DNA of 48,251 nt, from NCBI GenBank assembly GCA_963991145.1, contig CAXDOZ010000005.1, positions 1 through 48,251 on the forward strand, in the 5' to 3' direction. Both the position numbers and the translations under genes were made by a program. Numbering within the stretch: position 1 is the first letter of the stretch; every line of letters begins with the position of its first letter. The DNA is from CAXDOZ01 sp963991145 (GTDB lineage: Bacteria > Bacteroidota > Bacteroidia > Chitinophagales > JABDMM01). Under the pieces are notes generated by a model, which was given only the letters and a program-made list of their open reading frames with translations, searched no databases and was not told the DNA's origin. This document shows, piece after piece, positions 34,901 to 42,854 of this stretch.

Positions 34901-37012
34901 ATGGAGAAGAGATCTTCCTATTTACAAACTGAGATTGCCTTTCTAAAAGGTGTTGGGCCCAAACGAGCAGAGCTGCTGAACAAAGAGCTGCGCATATTCA
35001 GTATTGGAGATCTGCTGTCCCATTATCCTTACCGCTACATCGATCGTACACAGTTTCATACCATTAATCAGGTTAGATCAGATGATGCTTACTATCAGGT
35101 AAAGGGTAAGTTTTTACGCATGAGCCTTGCCGGAGGAGGAAGAAAGCAAAGATTGATTGGAACCTTTCAGGATGATACCGGGACCATTGAAGTCCTTTGG
35201 TTCAAAGGGATCAAATGGATTCAACAGTCAATCAAGCCCGGAGTGGAATATGTGCTATTTGCAAAGCCATCTAAGTTTCGATCAAACTTCAATTTTGTAC
35301 ATCCTGAAATAGAAGTTCCCGGTCAGCAGAAGTTCGATCATGTTGGTCTGCAGCCTTTGTACAATACTTCTGAATCCATGAAGAAGCAGGGCCTGGATTC
35401 AAAAGGGATCTCAAAGTTGATGAAGCAACTATTTGTAGACCTCAAGCCCACTGATCTGCCCGAATTCTTCCCAGGAGATATAATGGAGTATTTCAAATTA
35501 ATGCCGAGGTATGAGGCTGTAGTGAGACTTCATTTTCCAAGAGACCTGACTGAGGCAACAAAGGCCAAGAACAGGATCAAGTTTGAGGAATTCTTCTTTG
35601 CTCAGATCAAAATGATGAAAGTGAGGAAGTTCAAGCAGGTAAATTACAAGGGCTATGAATTCCCAACACTTGGAAAGTACTTCAATACATTCTACGAAGA
35701 AAAATTACCATTTGAGCTTACGGGAGCCCAAAAGCGAGTTCTGAAAGAGATCAGGCGTGATATGCTAGCGGGAAAACAAATGAATCGCCTCTTACAGGGT
35801 GATGTTGGAAGCGGGAAAACGATTGTCTCTCTCATAACTATGCTTATGGCCATTGATAATGATTATCAGGCCTGCCTAATGGCACCCACAGAGATATTAG
35901 CCCAGCAACACTTTACCGGTATCACAGAAGTGCTTGGCGATCTACCAATCAATGTTGCCTTGCTAACTGGTTCAGTCAAGGGAAAGGAAAGAAAGAATAT
36001 CCTCACGGCTTTGGAGCACGGTGCTTTGGATATAATAATAGGAACCCATGCTCTTCTAGAGGATAAGGTGATCTTCAAGAACCTCGGAATCGCCGTGATT
36101 GACGAGCAGCACAGATTTGGAGTAGCTCAAAGGGCAAGATTGTGGAAGAAGAATGATCAGCCTCCTCATATTTTGGTGATGACCGCCACTCCAATTCCGA
36201 GAACGCTTGCTATGACCGTCTACGGAGATCTTGATGTCAGCATCATTGATGAATTACCACCGGGAAGAAAGCCAGTCGAGACCGTTCATCGATACGATAA
36301 GGATAGGTTAAAGGTGTTTGGATTCATGAAAGAGCAGATCGCTCTGGGACGACAGATCTATGTGGTATACCCACTTATTGAGGAATCGGCCACACTGGAT
36401 CTGAAAGATCTTATGGATGGTTACGAAAGTATTGCCAGAGCATTCCCAAATCCGGAGTATCAACTAAGCATCGTTCATGGTAGAATGAAACCCGACGATA
36501 AGGATCACGAGATGCAGCGCTTCGTGAAAGGTGAAACCCATATCATGGTAGCTACTACGGTTATCGAAGTTGGGGTGAATGTGCCAAACGCGTCTGTAAT
36601 GGTTATTGAAAATGCTGAGCGTTTTGGGCTATCGCAACTACATCAGCTTAGAGGAAGAGTGGGCCGCGGTGCCGATCAGAGCTATTGCATCTTAATGTCG
36701 AGCTATAAGTTATCCGCCGACGGAAGGAGGCGACTTCAGATAATGTGTGAAACAAATGATGGTTTCAGAATCGCAGAAGAAGACCTGCAACTGAGGGGAC
36801 CGGGTGATATCCAGGGAACTCAACAAAGTGGACTGGAAGGATTCAAGTTGGCGAGTATTACAGCAGATCAGGATATTCTAAAAGCATCTCGTCTGGCCGC
36901 AGAAAGGATCATTGATGCCGATCCTGACTTAGAGGATCCAAATAATCAGGCCTTATTGAGTTTCTTGAGAAAGAATAAGAAGTTGGATACCGGATGGGGA
37001 AGAATCTCCTAA
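34901..37012 (+). CDS. recG: ATP-dependent DNA helicase RecG
   Basis: Remodels stalled forks and Holliday junctions. 703 residues, normal for RecG. N-terminal wedge domain with LKGVGPKRAELLN (13-27) and DLLSHYPYRYIDRT; helicase motif I GDVGSGKT (300-307), motif II DEQH (401-404, followed by RFGVAQR), motif III MTATPIPRTLA, motif V ATTVIEVGVNVPNA, motif VI QLRGRVGRG, and the RecG-specific LRGPGDIQGTQQSGL C-terminus. ATG 34901. Overlaps the convergent small lipoprotein gene by 4 bp. Confidence 0.96.
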   Translation: MEKRSSYLQTEIAFLKGVGPKRAELLNKELRIFSIGDLLSHYPYRYIDRTQFHTINQVRSDDAYYQVKGKFLRMSLAGGGRKQRLIGTFQDDTGTIEVLWFKGIKWIQQSIKPGVEYVLFAKPSKFRSNFNFVHPEIEVPGQQKFDHVGLQPLYNTSESMKKQGLDSKGISKLMKQLFVDLKPTDLPEFFPGDIMEYFKLMPRYEAVVRLHFPRDLTEATKAKNRIKFEEFFFAQIKMMKVRKFKQVNYKGYEFPTLGKYFNTFYEEKLPFELTGAQKRVLKEIRRDMLAGKQMNRLLQGDVGSGKTIVSLITMLMAIDNDYQACLMAPTEILAQQHFTGITEVLGDLPINVALLTGSVKGKERKNILTALEHGALDIIIGTHALLEDKVIFKNLGIAVIDEQHRFGVAQRARLWKKNDQPPHILVMTATPIPRTLAMTVYGDLDVSIIDELPPGRKPVETVHRYDKDRLKVFGFMKEQIALGRQIYVVYPLIEESATLDLKDLMDGYESIARAFPNPEYQLSIVHGRMKPDDKDHEMQRFVKGETHIMVATTVIEVGVNVPNASVMVIENAERFGLSQLHQLRGRVGRGADQSYCILMSSYKLSADGRRRLQIMCETNDGFRIAEEDLQLRGPGDIQGTQQSGLEGFKLASITADQDILKASRLAAERIIDADPDLEDPNNQALLSFLRKNKKLDTGWGRIS

Positions 37013-37239
37013 AGTCCGCGCTTCTTTGAATATCGACCAGGAACCACTCCTGAACTTGCTTTGCGGTCATCCTTTCTTTTAGACTTTTTGGTCCAGGGAC
37101 CTTCGCCGCCTTTATTCTTCTTACCGCCAGAGCTATTCTCAGTATAAGACTTAACTCCCGGGCAGCCAACTCCCTTATTACAAGAGGGAAGCAACGAGAT
37201 GCTCATGGATAAAAGAATGACTAAAGCAGTGGTTCTCAT
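37009..37239 (-). CDS. Small basic lipoprotein, unknown function
   Basis: 76 residues. Clear SPII signal: MRTTALVILLSMSISLLPSC, with Cys20 as the acylated residue. The mature part starts CNKGVGCPGVKSY and continues as a Lys/Gly/Ser-rich, unstructured tail (KKSKRKDDRKASSG...). No known domain that I recognise. ATG 37239; overlaps the recG stop by 4 bp. Such short basic lipoproteins are often lineage-specific; peptidoglycan or LPS binding is speculation. Confidence 0.7.
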   Translation of the reverse strand: MRTTALVILLSMSISLLPSCNKGVGCPGVKSYTENSSGGKKNKGGEGPWTKKSKRKDDRKASSGVVPGRYSKKRGL

Positions 37240-37606
37240 ATATTAAAGTTACAGCTTAGAAAGCTATTCAGACTTACCATATCAAAACGGATAGTTCGCA
37301 GAACAAGTTTCAAAATTGGCATAGCAAAGATCTGTAAGAAACATGCCAATTTGGCTCAAACCCTTGTCAGTCCTGACTTCCAGCAAAATTTAACATCAAA
37401 CATATCAACAGCATATCACCAATTTCAAATTATAAAATTGTTGCAAGTAATTGATTTTCAATGTTTTATTTACAGGCTGGGCTGAAACCCTTGAAAAATA
37501 AGGGATTTATCAACAGTTAGCCACTCAGAAAGATTTGCAATAGTGGCGCCCCTTCCGAATATTTGTACCACTTCATTTTTAATTATTAACCCTAAAAGAT
37601 CTCAGC
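37240..37606. other. 367-bp intergenic region between the small lipoprotein and HU copy 2
   Basis: Holds no ORF I can support. Contains an inverted repeat AAATTGGCAT (37313-37322) / ATGCCAATTT (37343-37352) with a 20-base spacer, a short GTCAG-TC-CTGAC palindrome (37367-37378), an AACCCTT/AAGGG hairpin (about 37487-37505) and the HU promoter. The inverted repeat could be an operator for either divergent gene. Confidence 0.6.
37534..37565 (+). promoter_or_regulatory. Probable promoter of HU copy 2
   Basis: TTTG (37534-37537), a 20-base spacer, then AATATTTG (37558-37565), one mismatch from TAnnTTTG. Transcription would begin about 35 bases before the ATG at 37607. The spacer contains the TGGCGCCCC element also found upstream of HU copy 1. 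Confidence 0.5.
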
Positions 37607-37876
37607 ATGAACAAAGGAGACTTAATCAACAAAATTTCTGACGAGGCAGCACTAAGCAAAGCAGACGCATCAAAAGCTTTAGACGCAGTACTTGGTGGTA
37701 TTACTGGAACACTATCTTCTGGAGGAAAAGTGACTCTAGTAGGTTTCGGAACTTTCTCTGTTTCTCAAAGAGCAGCTCGTAAAGGCCGTAACCCTCAGAC
37801 AGGACAAGAAATCAATATCCCAGCTAAGAACGTAGTTAAGTTCAAGCCTGGTAAAGAACTTTCTGACAAAGTTTAA
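37607..37876 (+). CDS. HU-family DNA-binding protein (copy 2)
   Basis: 89 residues, the classical HU length. MNKGDLINKISDEAALSKADA, the beta-arm GFGTFSVSQRAARKGRNPQT, and GQEINIPAKNVVKFKPGKEL are canonical, including the conserved Pro at the arm tip region. Nucleoid-associated dimer that bends DNA. It is closer to standard HU than copy 1. A strong terminator follows at 37895, then the bTHX gene. Confidence 0.97.
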   Translation: MNKGDLINKISDEAALSKADASKALDAVLGGITGTLSSGGKVTLVGFGTFSVSQRAARKGRNPQTGQEINIPAKNVVKFKPGKELSDKV

Positions 37877-37894
37877 GAATCTTAATTGATTTAG

Positions 37895-37922
37895 ACCCCG
37901 ACCAATGTGTTGGGGTTTTTTT
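37895..37922 (+). terminator. Intrinsic terminator of HU copy 2
   Basis: Stem ACCCCGAC / GTTGGGGT (8 bp with one G-U pair), loop CAATGT, followed by T7. Confidence 0.85.
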
Positions 37923-37968
37923 ATGTCTAATTTTTACCTTTGGCCTTCATTTAAATGATATTTGCCCT

Positions 37969-38118
37969 ATGGGAAAAGGAGATAAAAGAACAAAAAGAGG
38001 AAAAATCATCGCAGGTACTTTCGGAAATGCAAGACCTAAGAAAAGCGATACACCAGTTGCAGCTGAGCCAGCAAAGAAGAAAAAGGCTACAAAGAAAAAA
38101 GCAGCAGCTAAAAAGTAA
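37969..38118 (+). CDS. 30S ribosomal protein bTHX
   Basis: 49-residue ORF: ATG 37969, TAA 38116-38118. The N-terminal MGKGDKRTKRGKIIAGTFGN is the bTHX/Thx signature (MGKGDKKTxRGKIxxGTYG), a small peptide bound at the head of the 30S subunit in Thermus, plastids and Bacteroidota. The C-terminal half is a Lys/Ala tail (KKKKATKKKAAAKK), longer than the ~25-residue minimal form. A GATATTTG at 37957-37964 leaves only about 5 bases before the ATG, which would mean an almost leaderless mRNA. Followed by three palindromes and a terminator. Confidence 0.9.
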   Translation: MGKGDKRTKRGKIIAGTFGNARPKKSDTPVAAEPAKKKKATKKKAAAKK

Positions 38119-38180
38119 TCCCGAATAACTCGGGACGGTTCCCCGAATAACTCGGGACGATTCCCCGAAGTATCGGGACA
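38119..38180. repeat. Three tandem palindromes, 22-bp period
   Basis: Three copies of CCCGA-N4/5-TCGGGAC starting at 38120, 38142 and 38164, exactly 22 bp apart. Loops are ATAAC, ATAAC and AGTA; the linkers are GGTTC and GATTC. The array starts one base after the bTHX stop and ends before its terminator. A further exact copy is at 34836 and a degenerate one at 25096. Confidence 0.85.
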
Positions 38181-38204
38181 AAACCACTAAAGATTAATTA
38201 GTAT

Positions 38205-38229
38205 GGCCTTAGAGATAAGGCCTTTTTTT
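38205..38229 (+). terminator. Intrinsic terminator downstream of bTHX
   Basis: Perfect 7-bp stem GGCCTTA / TAAGGCC with loop GAGA, followed by T7. Plus-strand orientation; pdxH on the other strand ends 18 bp beyond. Confidence 0.88.
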
Positions 38230-38246
38230 ATGCAGACACTCTAAGC

Positions 38247-38879
38247 TTAGGGAGCCAGACGTCTTTTGCTCCATTCTCCAGCTTCAAGTCGATATTGGAT
38301 CCTGTCGTGCATTCTGTTTGATCGACCCTGCCAAAATTCGATCATCTCAGGCTTTAGAATATATCCACCCCAATGCCCTGGTCTTTTGATCTCCCTCTCA
38401 GAGGCATCTTTAAGTCTGGATTCTAGCTCAGCTCTATCTTTAACTTCCTGACTTTGCGGCGAAGCAATTGCTCCAAGTTGGCTTCCTTCTGGCCGACTAT
38501 AGAAATACTTGTCGCTGTCTTCAGCACTGATCTTTTCAACCAGGCCTTCAACTCTAACCTGTCTCTCCAACAGATCCCAAAAGAAGTTTAAAGCAGCTTT
38601 TGGATTAACAGCTAAGTGCTTTCCTTTTGTGCTATCGTAATTAGTATAGAAAATGAAGCCTTCGGGTTTGAGCTCTTTTAGAAGAATTATCCTGCAGCTT
38701 GGTTGACCTTCAGAGTTTACCGTAGCAATTGTCATTGCATTTGGCTCTCTAATGCTTGTCTTTAGTGCTTCTTCAAACCAAAGATTAAACTGTACAATCG
38801 GATTGGGATCAACCTTTGAAAGATCGAGTTCGCTTACTTGATAGTCCTGTCTGAGATTGGTAACGTCGCGATTTGGCAT
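38247..38879 (-). CDS. pdxH: Pyridoxamine 5'-phosphate oxidase PdxH
   Basis: FMN enzyme oxidising PNP/PMP to pyridoxal 5'-phosphate. 210 residues. PNAMTIATVNSEGQPSCRIILLK, YTNYDSTKGKHLAVNP (FMN/phosphate binding), FYWxxLERQVRVEG as FFWDLLERQVRVEG, SRPEGSQLGAIASPQS, and the C-terminal FWQGRSNRMHDRI and KRRLAP motifs are all diagnostic. ATG 38879, directly adjoining the stop of the upstream lipoprotein gene, so they are co-transcribed. Confidence 0.96.
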   Translation of the reverse strand: MPNRDVTNLRQDYQVSELDLSKVDPNPIVQFNLWFEEALKTSIREPNAMTIATVNSEGQPSCRIILLKELKPEGFIFYTNYDSTKGKHLAVNPKAALNFFWDLLERQVRVEGLVEKISAEDSDKYFYSRPEGSQLGAIASPQSQEVKDRAELESRLKDASEREIKRPGHWGGYILKPEMIEFWQGRSNRMHDRIQYRLEAGEWSKRRLAP

Positions 38880-39362
38880 TTATCGAATATTGATGGTCAG
38901 CTTCTTCTGATATGTAAAACGATCCGGGATAGGAGGATCATTTATAGGGATATTGTGATAGTACTCGTGATACTTCACAGTAAACAGAAGGCTAACAACA
39001 TCATTTCGATCAAGGTTTGCCGGAATATTATATAGGTCCGCGTATGTTTGAAGATTTCCGCTATCGGCCCATGTTTGTCTCAAGAAAACATCTGTTGGAG
39101 AAACTCCAATAATGTAACCAGCTCCTGTGCTATCGATATTAACTTCTCCAATTAGAGAGTCAATAATCCCATCAGTAGTTAACTGGATTTGAATAAACAC
39201 TGAATCATTAGCCAACCTGAAGATGATACCCGTATCAGGATTGATAAACCTGATTGGTTCAAGTGGCAAAGCGGGTTGTGGATCCTTGCTACATGATGAT
39301 ACTGTTGCAAGAAGCAATACCGCGAAAAAAACTGAATAGATCCAATTGTTGCTCTGAATCAT
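38880..39362 (-). CDS. Lipoprotein of unknown function, upstream of pdxH
   Basis: 160 residues; SPII signal ending VSSC (Cys24). The mature domain is beta-rich (IRFINPDTGIIFRLANDSVFIQIQLTTDG, partly quoted) with a PPIPDRFTYQKKLTINIR end, looking like a single immunoglobulin-like sandwich. I recognise no named family. Zero gap to pdxH. The 220-bp leader is AT-rich and includes a plus-strand terminator near its far end. Confidence 0.78.
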   Translation of the reverse strand: MIQSNNWIYSVFFAVLLLATVSSCSKDPQPALPLEPIRFINPDTGIIFRLANDSVFIQIQLTTDGIIDSLIGEVNIDSTGAGYIIGVSPTDVFLRQTWADSGNLQTYADLYNIPANLDRNDVVSLLFTVKYHEYYHNIPINDPPIPDRFTYQKKLTINIR

Positions 39363-39555
39363 GTTTCTAAATTACTATAATCTTAAGATTAAACCGCTTT
39401 GGCCTTAATCTGGTGTCGTAAAGAACACGCATATATGCTACAATAATCCTTAAAGGGCTGAATTCCAATCTTTTTTTCAATCTCACGCAACCCCTTTTAT
39501 ATACTCTAAGTCTTTTATACTGACATTAAGGTTGTTTTTGGGGTTTATAAGGATC

Positions 39556-39584
39556 AGGTCGCCATGGGCGGCCTTCCTTTTTTT
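39556..39584 (+). terminator. Orphan plus-strand intrinsic terminator
   Basis: Stem AGGTCGCC / GGCGGCCT (8 bp including one G-U pair), loop ATG, then TCC and T7. On the minus strand there is no T-tract. Every annotated gene from 38.2 to 43.9 kb is on the minus strand, so nothing annotated uses this terminator; it points to an unseen plus-strand transcript in 39363-39555. Confidence 0.75.
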
Positions 39585-39977
39585 CTAGGGGTACCAAACC
39601 TCATAATACTGCAAAGCCCCACTTTCCGAAACCATTACACTATCCAGATCAGTTCCCAGGTAATTACTTGATGTAACTACTATCCAATTGCCCGCATCGA
39701 TCTTTCCAAAGCGCGCAATTCCAGTGCCATCAGTAAATCTTTCAAGTGAAGAACCTGAGCTTAAAAAACTCAGCATATCTGGATATAGCTCAACTTTTGC
39801 ATTTGCAACAGCCGTATCAACCAATACCGAGAATGAATTGAAGTAAAAATGTCTTACAGAGATGTTTAAGGAGGATCTTGTGTCTGGTGGATTAATGACA
39901 TCGGGCTGAAAGCCCTCTTCTTTCTCGCATGCGAAAAAAAGAAAAGCTACAAGAAAGAGCAGTGACCTACTCCCCAC
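39585..39977 (-). CDS. Small lipoprotein, unknown function
   Basis: 130 residues from GTG 39977. This start gives a compact SPII signal (MGSRSLLFLVAFLFFAC, Cys17) and overlaps the TPR stop by 11 bp (GTGGGGAGTAG), a typical coupled start; ATGs further up would put 12-44 polar residues before the signal. The mature domain, about 110 residues, is beta-rich (SLNISVRHFYFNSFSVLVDTA, IDAGNWIVVTSSNYLG partially quoted) and resembles a prealbumin/CNA-B-like sandwich, but I cannot assign a family. Last gene of a minus-strand run. Confidence 0.75.
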   Translation of the reverse strand: MGSRSLLFLVAFLFFACEKEEGFQPDVINPPDTRSSLNISVRHFYFNSFSVLVDTAVANAKVELYPDMLSFLSSGSSLERFTDGTGIARFGKIDAGNWIVVTSSNYLGTDLDSVMVSESGALQYYEVWYP

Positions 39978-40860
39978 CCAATTTCTCCAATCTCTCAAGC
40001 CTTTCTCCTTCATATTTAACCAACCAGGCATCTTCACTAAGCTTCTCGAATGCAGTTTTGAAATAGCTTCTTGATGCTTCTTCATCTCCGGTGAGTAATA
40101 GTAATTCACCTATTTCTTCATAGACGTATCCGCTGTGGTATCCGCTGTCCAGCAATCCCATTTGTGTCTCAAGCGCTTTTGGATACTGCTGAAGAGATCT
40201 CAATCCTCTGCCAATTGTCCATTTTGCAATATTGATGGTTCGCTCAGAACCATTTTCAAGATTCCACTGCAAGGACTTTTCGAATAAAGCCTGAGCATGG
40301 AGATAATCTTCTCGATCGTGATAGGTCCAACCGGTGTTATTATACAGTGCACCAAGCCACTTTTTTGTGCGTTCATCACTGCTTGCTTCTGCCATTTTTA
40401 TAGCCGTAACATTCCACTCCAATGCGGCATCTGGTTCTTCTGCAATTCCCAACATATGTGCAGCATCTACCGCGTAGTAATCAGCTTCAATCGCCTGGGC
40501 AAGAATTAAGGCGTCCTTGAAATACCTGATCGCATCAGCTCTGGCCTTCGAGGAATTATAAACTCTTCCTCGTTCAAGCATGTATCGGACATTCACTAGT
40601 GTAGTATCATCGGGAAGATTCTTCTGAACCATATCTAAAGTGGCATGAGCAGAATCAAAGTTCTGTTGCAAACCCTGAGCTCTGGCCATTTGAGTTAAAC
40701 ATTCCAGATAATACAGTTCATCCTCGCTCTCAAGACCTTTCTGTGCTAATTCTGCAAACCTCTCTTCGGAAAGTGCTGGATTTGAGAAGTCCCAATGCTT
40801 ATCGATCTGGGGGAGTGAATCGTTGGTTGAGATTGCCATGAGGAGAATTAAGAGAGCCAT
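39967..40860 (-). CDS. TPR-repeat protein
   Basis: 297 residues. Short hydrophobic N-terminus (MALLILLMAIS) that may be a weak signal/anchor, followed by TPR-like repeats: YVYEEIGELLLLTGDEEASRS, NNTGWTYHDREDYLHAQALFEKSLQWN (quoted in part), RYFKDALILAQAIEAD. Protein-interaction scaffold of unknown partner. Overlaps the aldehyde dehydrogenase end by 13 bp and the next lipoprotein start by 11 bp, so tightly coupled in one operon. Confidence 0.85.
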   Translation of the reverse strand: MALLILLMAISTNDSLPQIDKHWDFSNPALSEERFAELAQKGLESEDELYYLECLTQMARAQGLQQNFDSAHATLDMVQKNLPDDTTLVNVRYMLERGRVYNSSKARADAIRYFKDALILAQAIEADYYAVDAAHMLGIAEEPDAALEWNVTAIKMAEASSDERTKKWLGALYNNTGWTYHDREDYLHAQALFEKSLQWNLENGSERTINIAKWTIGRGLRSLQQYPKALETQMGLLDSGYHSGYVYEEIGELLLLTGDEEASRSYFKTAFEKLSEDAWLVKYEGERLERLEKLGGE

Positions 40861-42296
40861 TTAATCATTGCATTGATCAGTTTTCCTTTTGATTTGGTGT
40901 AAGGAGGGAAAAGAGGTCTTGCACCGCCCAAACTGGAGTGTTGCTTAACAATTGATCGCTCATTTGAAAATGCTACAAAGCCCCATTTGCCATGGCTTTT
41001 ACCCATTCCACTATTTCCTACTCCACCAAAAGGAAGATTTGGTTGACTGATATGAATAATAATATCGTTGATACAGCCACCACCAGCAGAGGTCTCATTG
41101 ATCAGCTTTCTGGCGACCTGTTTTTTCGAACTAAATACATACATGGAAAGTGGCTTCTCACCATCCCTGATAAATTTACTTGCCTCCTCCAGGGTCTTGA
41201 AAGTAAGAACAGGTAGAAGGGGGCCGAATATCTCCTCTTGCATAACTTTCATAGAAGGATCGACCTTTCTAAGGAGAGTAGGCTCTATATAAAATTCATC
41301 TTCATCTGAATCTCCACCATGAACGATCTCGGCTCCTTCTGAGCTGGCCTGAGTAATCATGGATCTGACCCTATCAAAGTTCTTTTGACTGATCAATCTG
41401 CATAGATCAGGAGAGGCCTTTGGGTTATCTCCATAGGCCGAGATCATTTCCTTTTTAATGTGTTCAAGAAGCTCAAGTTCTTTCTTCTCGTCTACAAGAA
41501 TGTAATCCGGGCAAATGCATGTTTGCCCGCCATTGATAAACTTTCCCCAAACGATTCTTTTAGCTGCCATCTTTAAGTCGGCTGAATCATCAAAAACCAC
41601 AGGGGACTTCCCTCCTAATTCCAAACTCAGGCTGGTGAGGAATTTCGAAGCGGACTCCATTACGATCTTTCCCACGCGGGGAGATCCGGTAAAGTGAATG
41701 TGATCAAATCGCTGCTGAAGAAGAAACTGAGAAGTTGGAACTCCCCCCTTGATCAATTTTACATGCTCAGGCTGAAATACTTTAGATAAGATCGACTCTA
41801 AAACCTCAGTAGTATTTGGTATTAGCTCAGATGGCTTTAAAATAACAGTGTTCCCTGCTGCCACGGCCGAGCATAAAGCGCTCATGGAAAGATAAATTGG
41901 ATAGTTCCAGGGGGAGATAATAAGAACAGATCCTTTAGGCTCATAAATAACTTCAGAACTGGTGGTAAGGTAGGTGACCGGATTGGCTACCGGCACGTTT
42001 TCCATCCACTCCTCTAAATGCTCAATATTGTGATTGATCTCTGTGAGACTTGGAAATACCTCTAGCAGCAAGGTCTCTTTATGCGCCTTCTTAAAATCAG
42101 CAAAAACCGCTTCACATAAATCCTCTTTTCGAGCCTTAATGGTCTTTGCAAGTTTCTTGAGCAGCGCTTTGCGCATCTTGGCAGAGCTATCCTTGCAAAC
42201 CTGCCGATGCGCTCGATGTAATGCTATGATCTCAGAGATCTCAGAGTGAGGAGTTTCCTCGCTGAACCTCTTACTATATGTGATATCATTATTCAT
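40848..42296 (-). CDS. Class 3-type aldehyde dehydrogenase
   Basis: 482 residues. Oxidises (probably fatty or aromatic) aldehydes to acids with NAD(P). Motifs: SPWNYP 128-133, ILKPSEL 152-158, FTGSPRVGK (NAD binding), general base E226 in LSLELGGKSP, nucleophile C260 in GGQTCICPDY, PFGGVGNSGMG near 430. The SPWNYP/LELGGKSP/GQTCxxPDY combination is typical of the fatty-aldehyde/ALDH3 group, which lacks the N-terminal extension of other classes. First ATG taken. Coupled to the downstream TPR gene. Confidence 0.94.
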   Translation of the reverse strand: MNNDITYSKRFSEETPHSEISEIIALHRAHRQVCKDSSAKMRKALLKKLAKTIKARKEDLCEAVFADFKKAHKETLLLEVFPSLTEINHNIEHLEEWMENVPVANPVTYLTTSSEVIYEPKGSVLIISPWNYPIYLSMSALCSAVAAGNTVILKPSELIPNTTEVLESILSKVFQPEHVKLIKGGVPTSQFLLQQRFDHIHFTGSPRVGKIVMESASKFLTSLSLELGGKSPVVFDDSADLKMAAKRIVWGKFINGGQTCICPDYILVDEKKELELLEHIKKEMISAYGDNPKASPDLCRLISQKNFDRVRSMITQASSEGAEIVHGGDSDEDEFYIEPTLLRKVDPSMKVMQEEIFGPLLPVLTFKTLEEASKFIRDGEKPLSMYVFSSKKQVARKLINETSAGGGCINDIIIHISQPNLPFGGVGNSGMGKSHGKWGFVAFSNERSIVKQHSSLGGARPLFPPYTKSKGKLINAMIKWLS

Positions 42297-42328
42297 TCAG
42301 TGGTAATTATCTGAATGATCGGATGGAA

Positions 42329-42811
42329 CTACTGGTTTTTATAGTACTCCCACAGTTCATCAAAACCATTCAATTCTGCTATGATCGCAGAGTAGGAACC
42401 ATAAGTTACACCTTTAGTTTTACGCATAATGAAAATGCCAGCTAAAGATTCTGACTTATAGGAATAGTAAAAGTTTGGTGATTTCATCTTGGACTTGTAC
42501 ATTGAAGACTCCTCCTTAAACCCATCCTTTATCTCTTTATAGACATCATTTGAGCTAATCTGATAAATGAGGTAATTCCCTCCTGCATCGTTAGTTTTCA
42601 GGTCAACCCAAACTTCTGCAAGAGACTTCTCCTTGCCGTAGTACCAGCTCCTTTTACTTCCGTCCTTTACCCAACCATAGGATGTAAGAAGTTCGTTGAT
42701 CCCGGCCTCGTCTTTAGCGAGGAGGTCTTTCATATCCTGCAGGGTTAGATCCTGACTCCAGGAGATCTGAGCAAATAGAATAATCAAAATCGAAAGCAAT
42801 AATCTTCTCAT
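42329..42811 (-). CDS. Secreted protein of unknown function
   Basis: 160 residues. Signal peptide MRRLLLSILIILFAQISWSQ, cut before DLTLQD. The mature part is mixed alpha/beta with several aromatic residues (GSKRSWYYGKEKSLAEVWVD, NFYYSYKSESLAGIFIMRKT) and no lipobox. It resembles many small periplasmic Bacteroidota proteins; no family recognised. 43 bp after the GH113-like gene and 32 bp before the aldehyde dehydrogenase gene. Confidence 0.75.
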   Translation of the reverse strand: MRRLLLSILIILFAQISWSQDLTLQDMKDLLAKDEAGINELLTSYGWVKDGSKRSWYYGKEKSLAEVWVDLKTNDAGGNYLIYQISSNDVYKEIKDGFKEESSMYKSKMKSPNFYYSYKSESLAGIFIMRKTKGVTYGSYSAIIAELNGFDELWEYYKNQ

Positions 42812-42854
42812 AGGGTCAAATGAAACACAAAGAAAAGCAATTCAAAAAAGCTGA

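Noticed and set aside
37331..37350. Sigma-54-like TTGGCATG-N4-TTAC on the minus strand inside the inverted repeat
   Set aside because: Two mismatches at key positions (GC of the -12 element is lost); better explained as an arm of the repeat.
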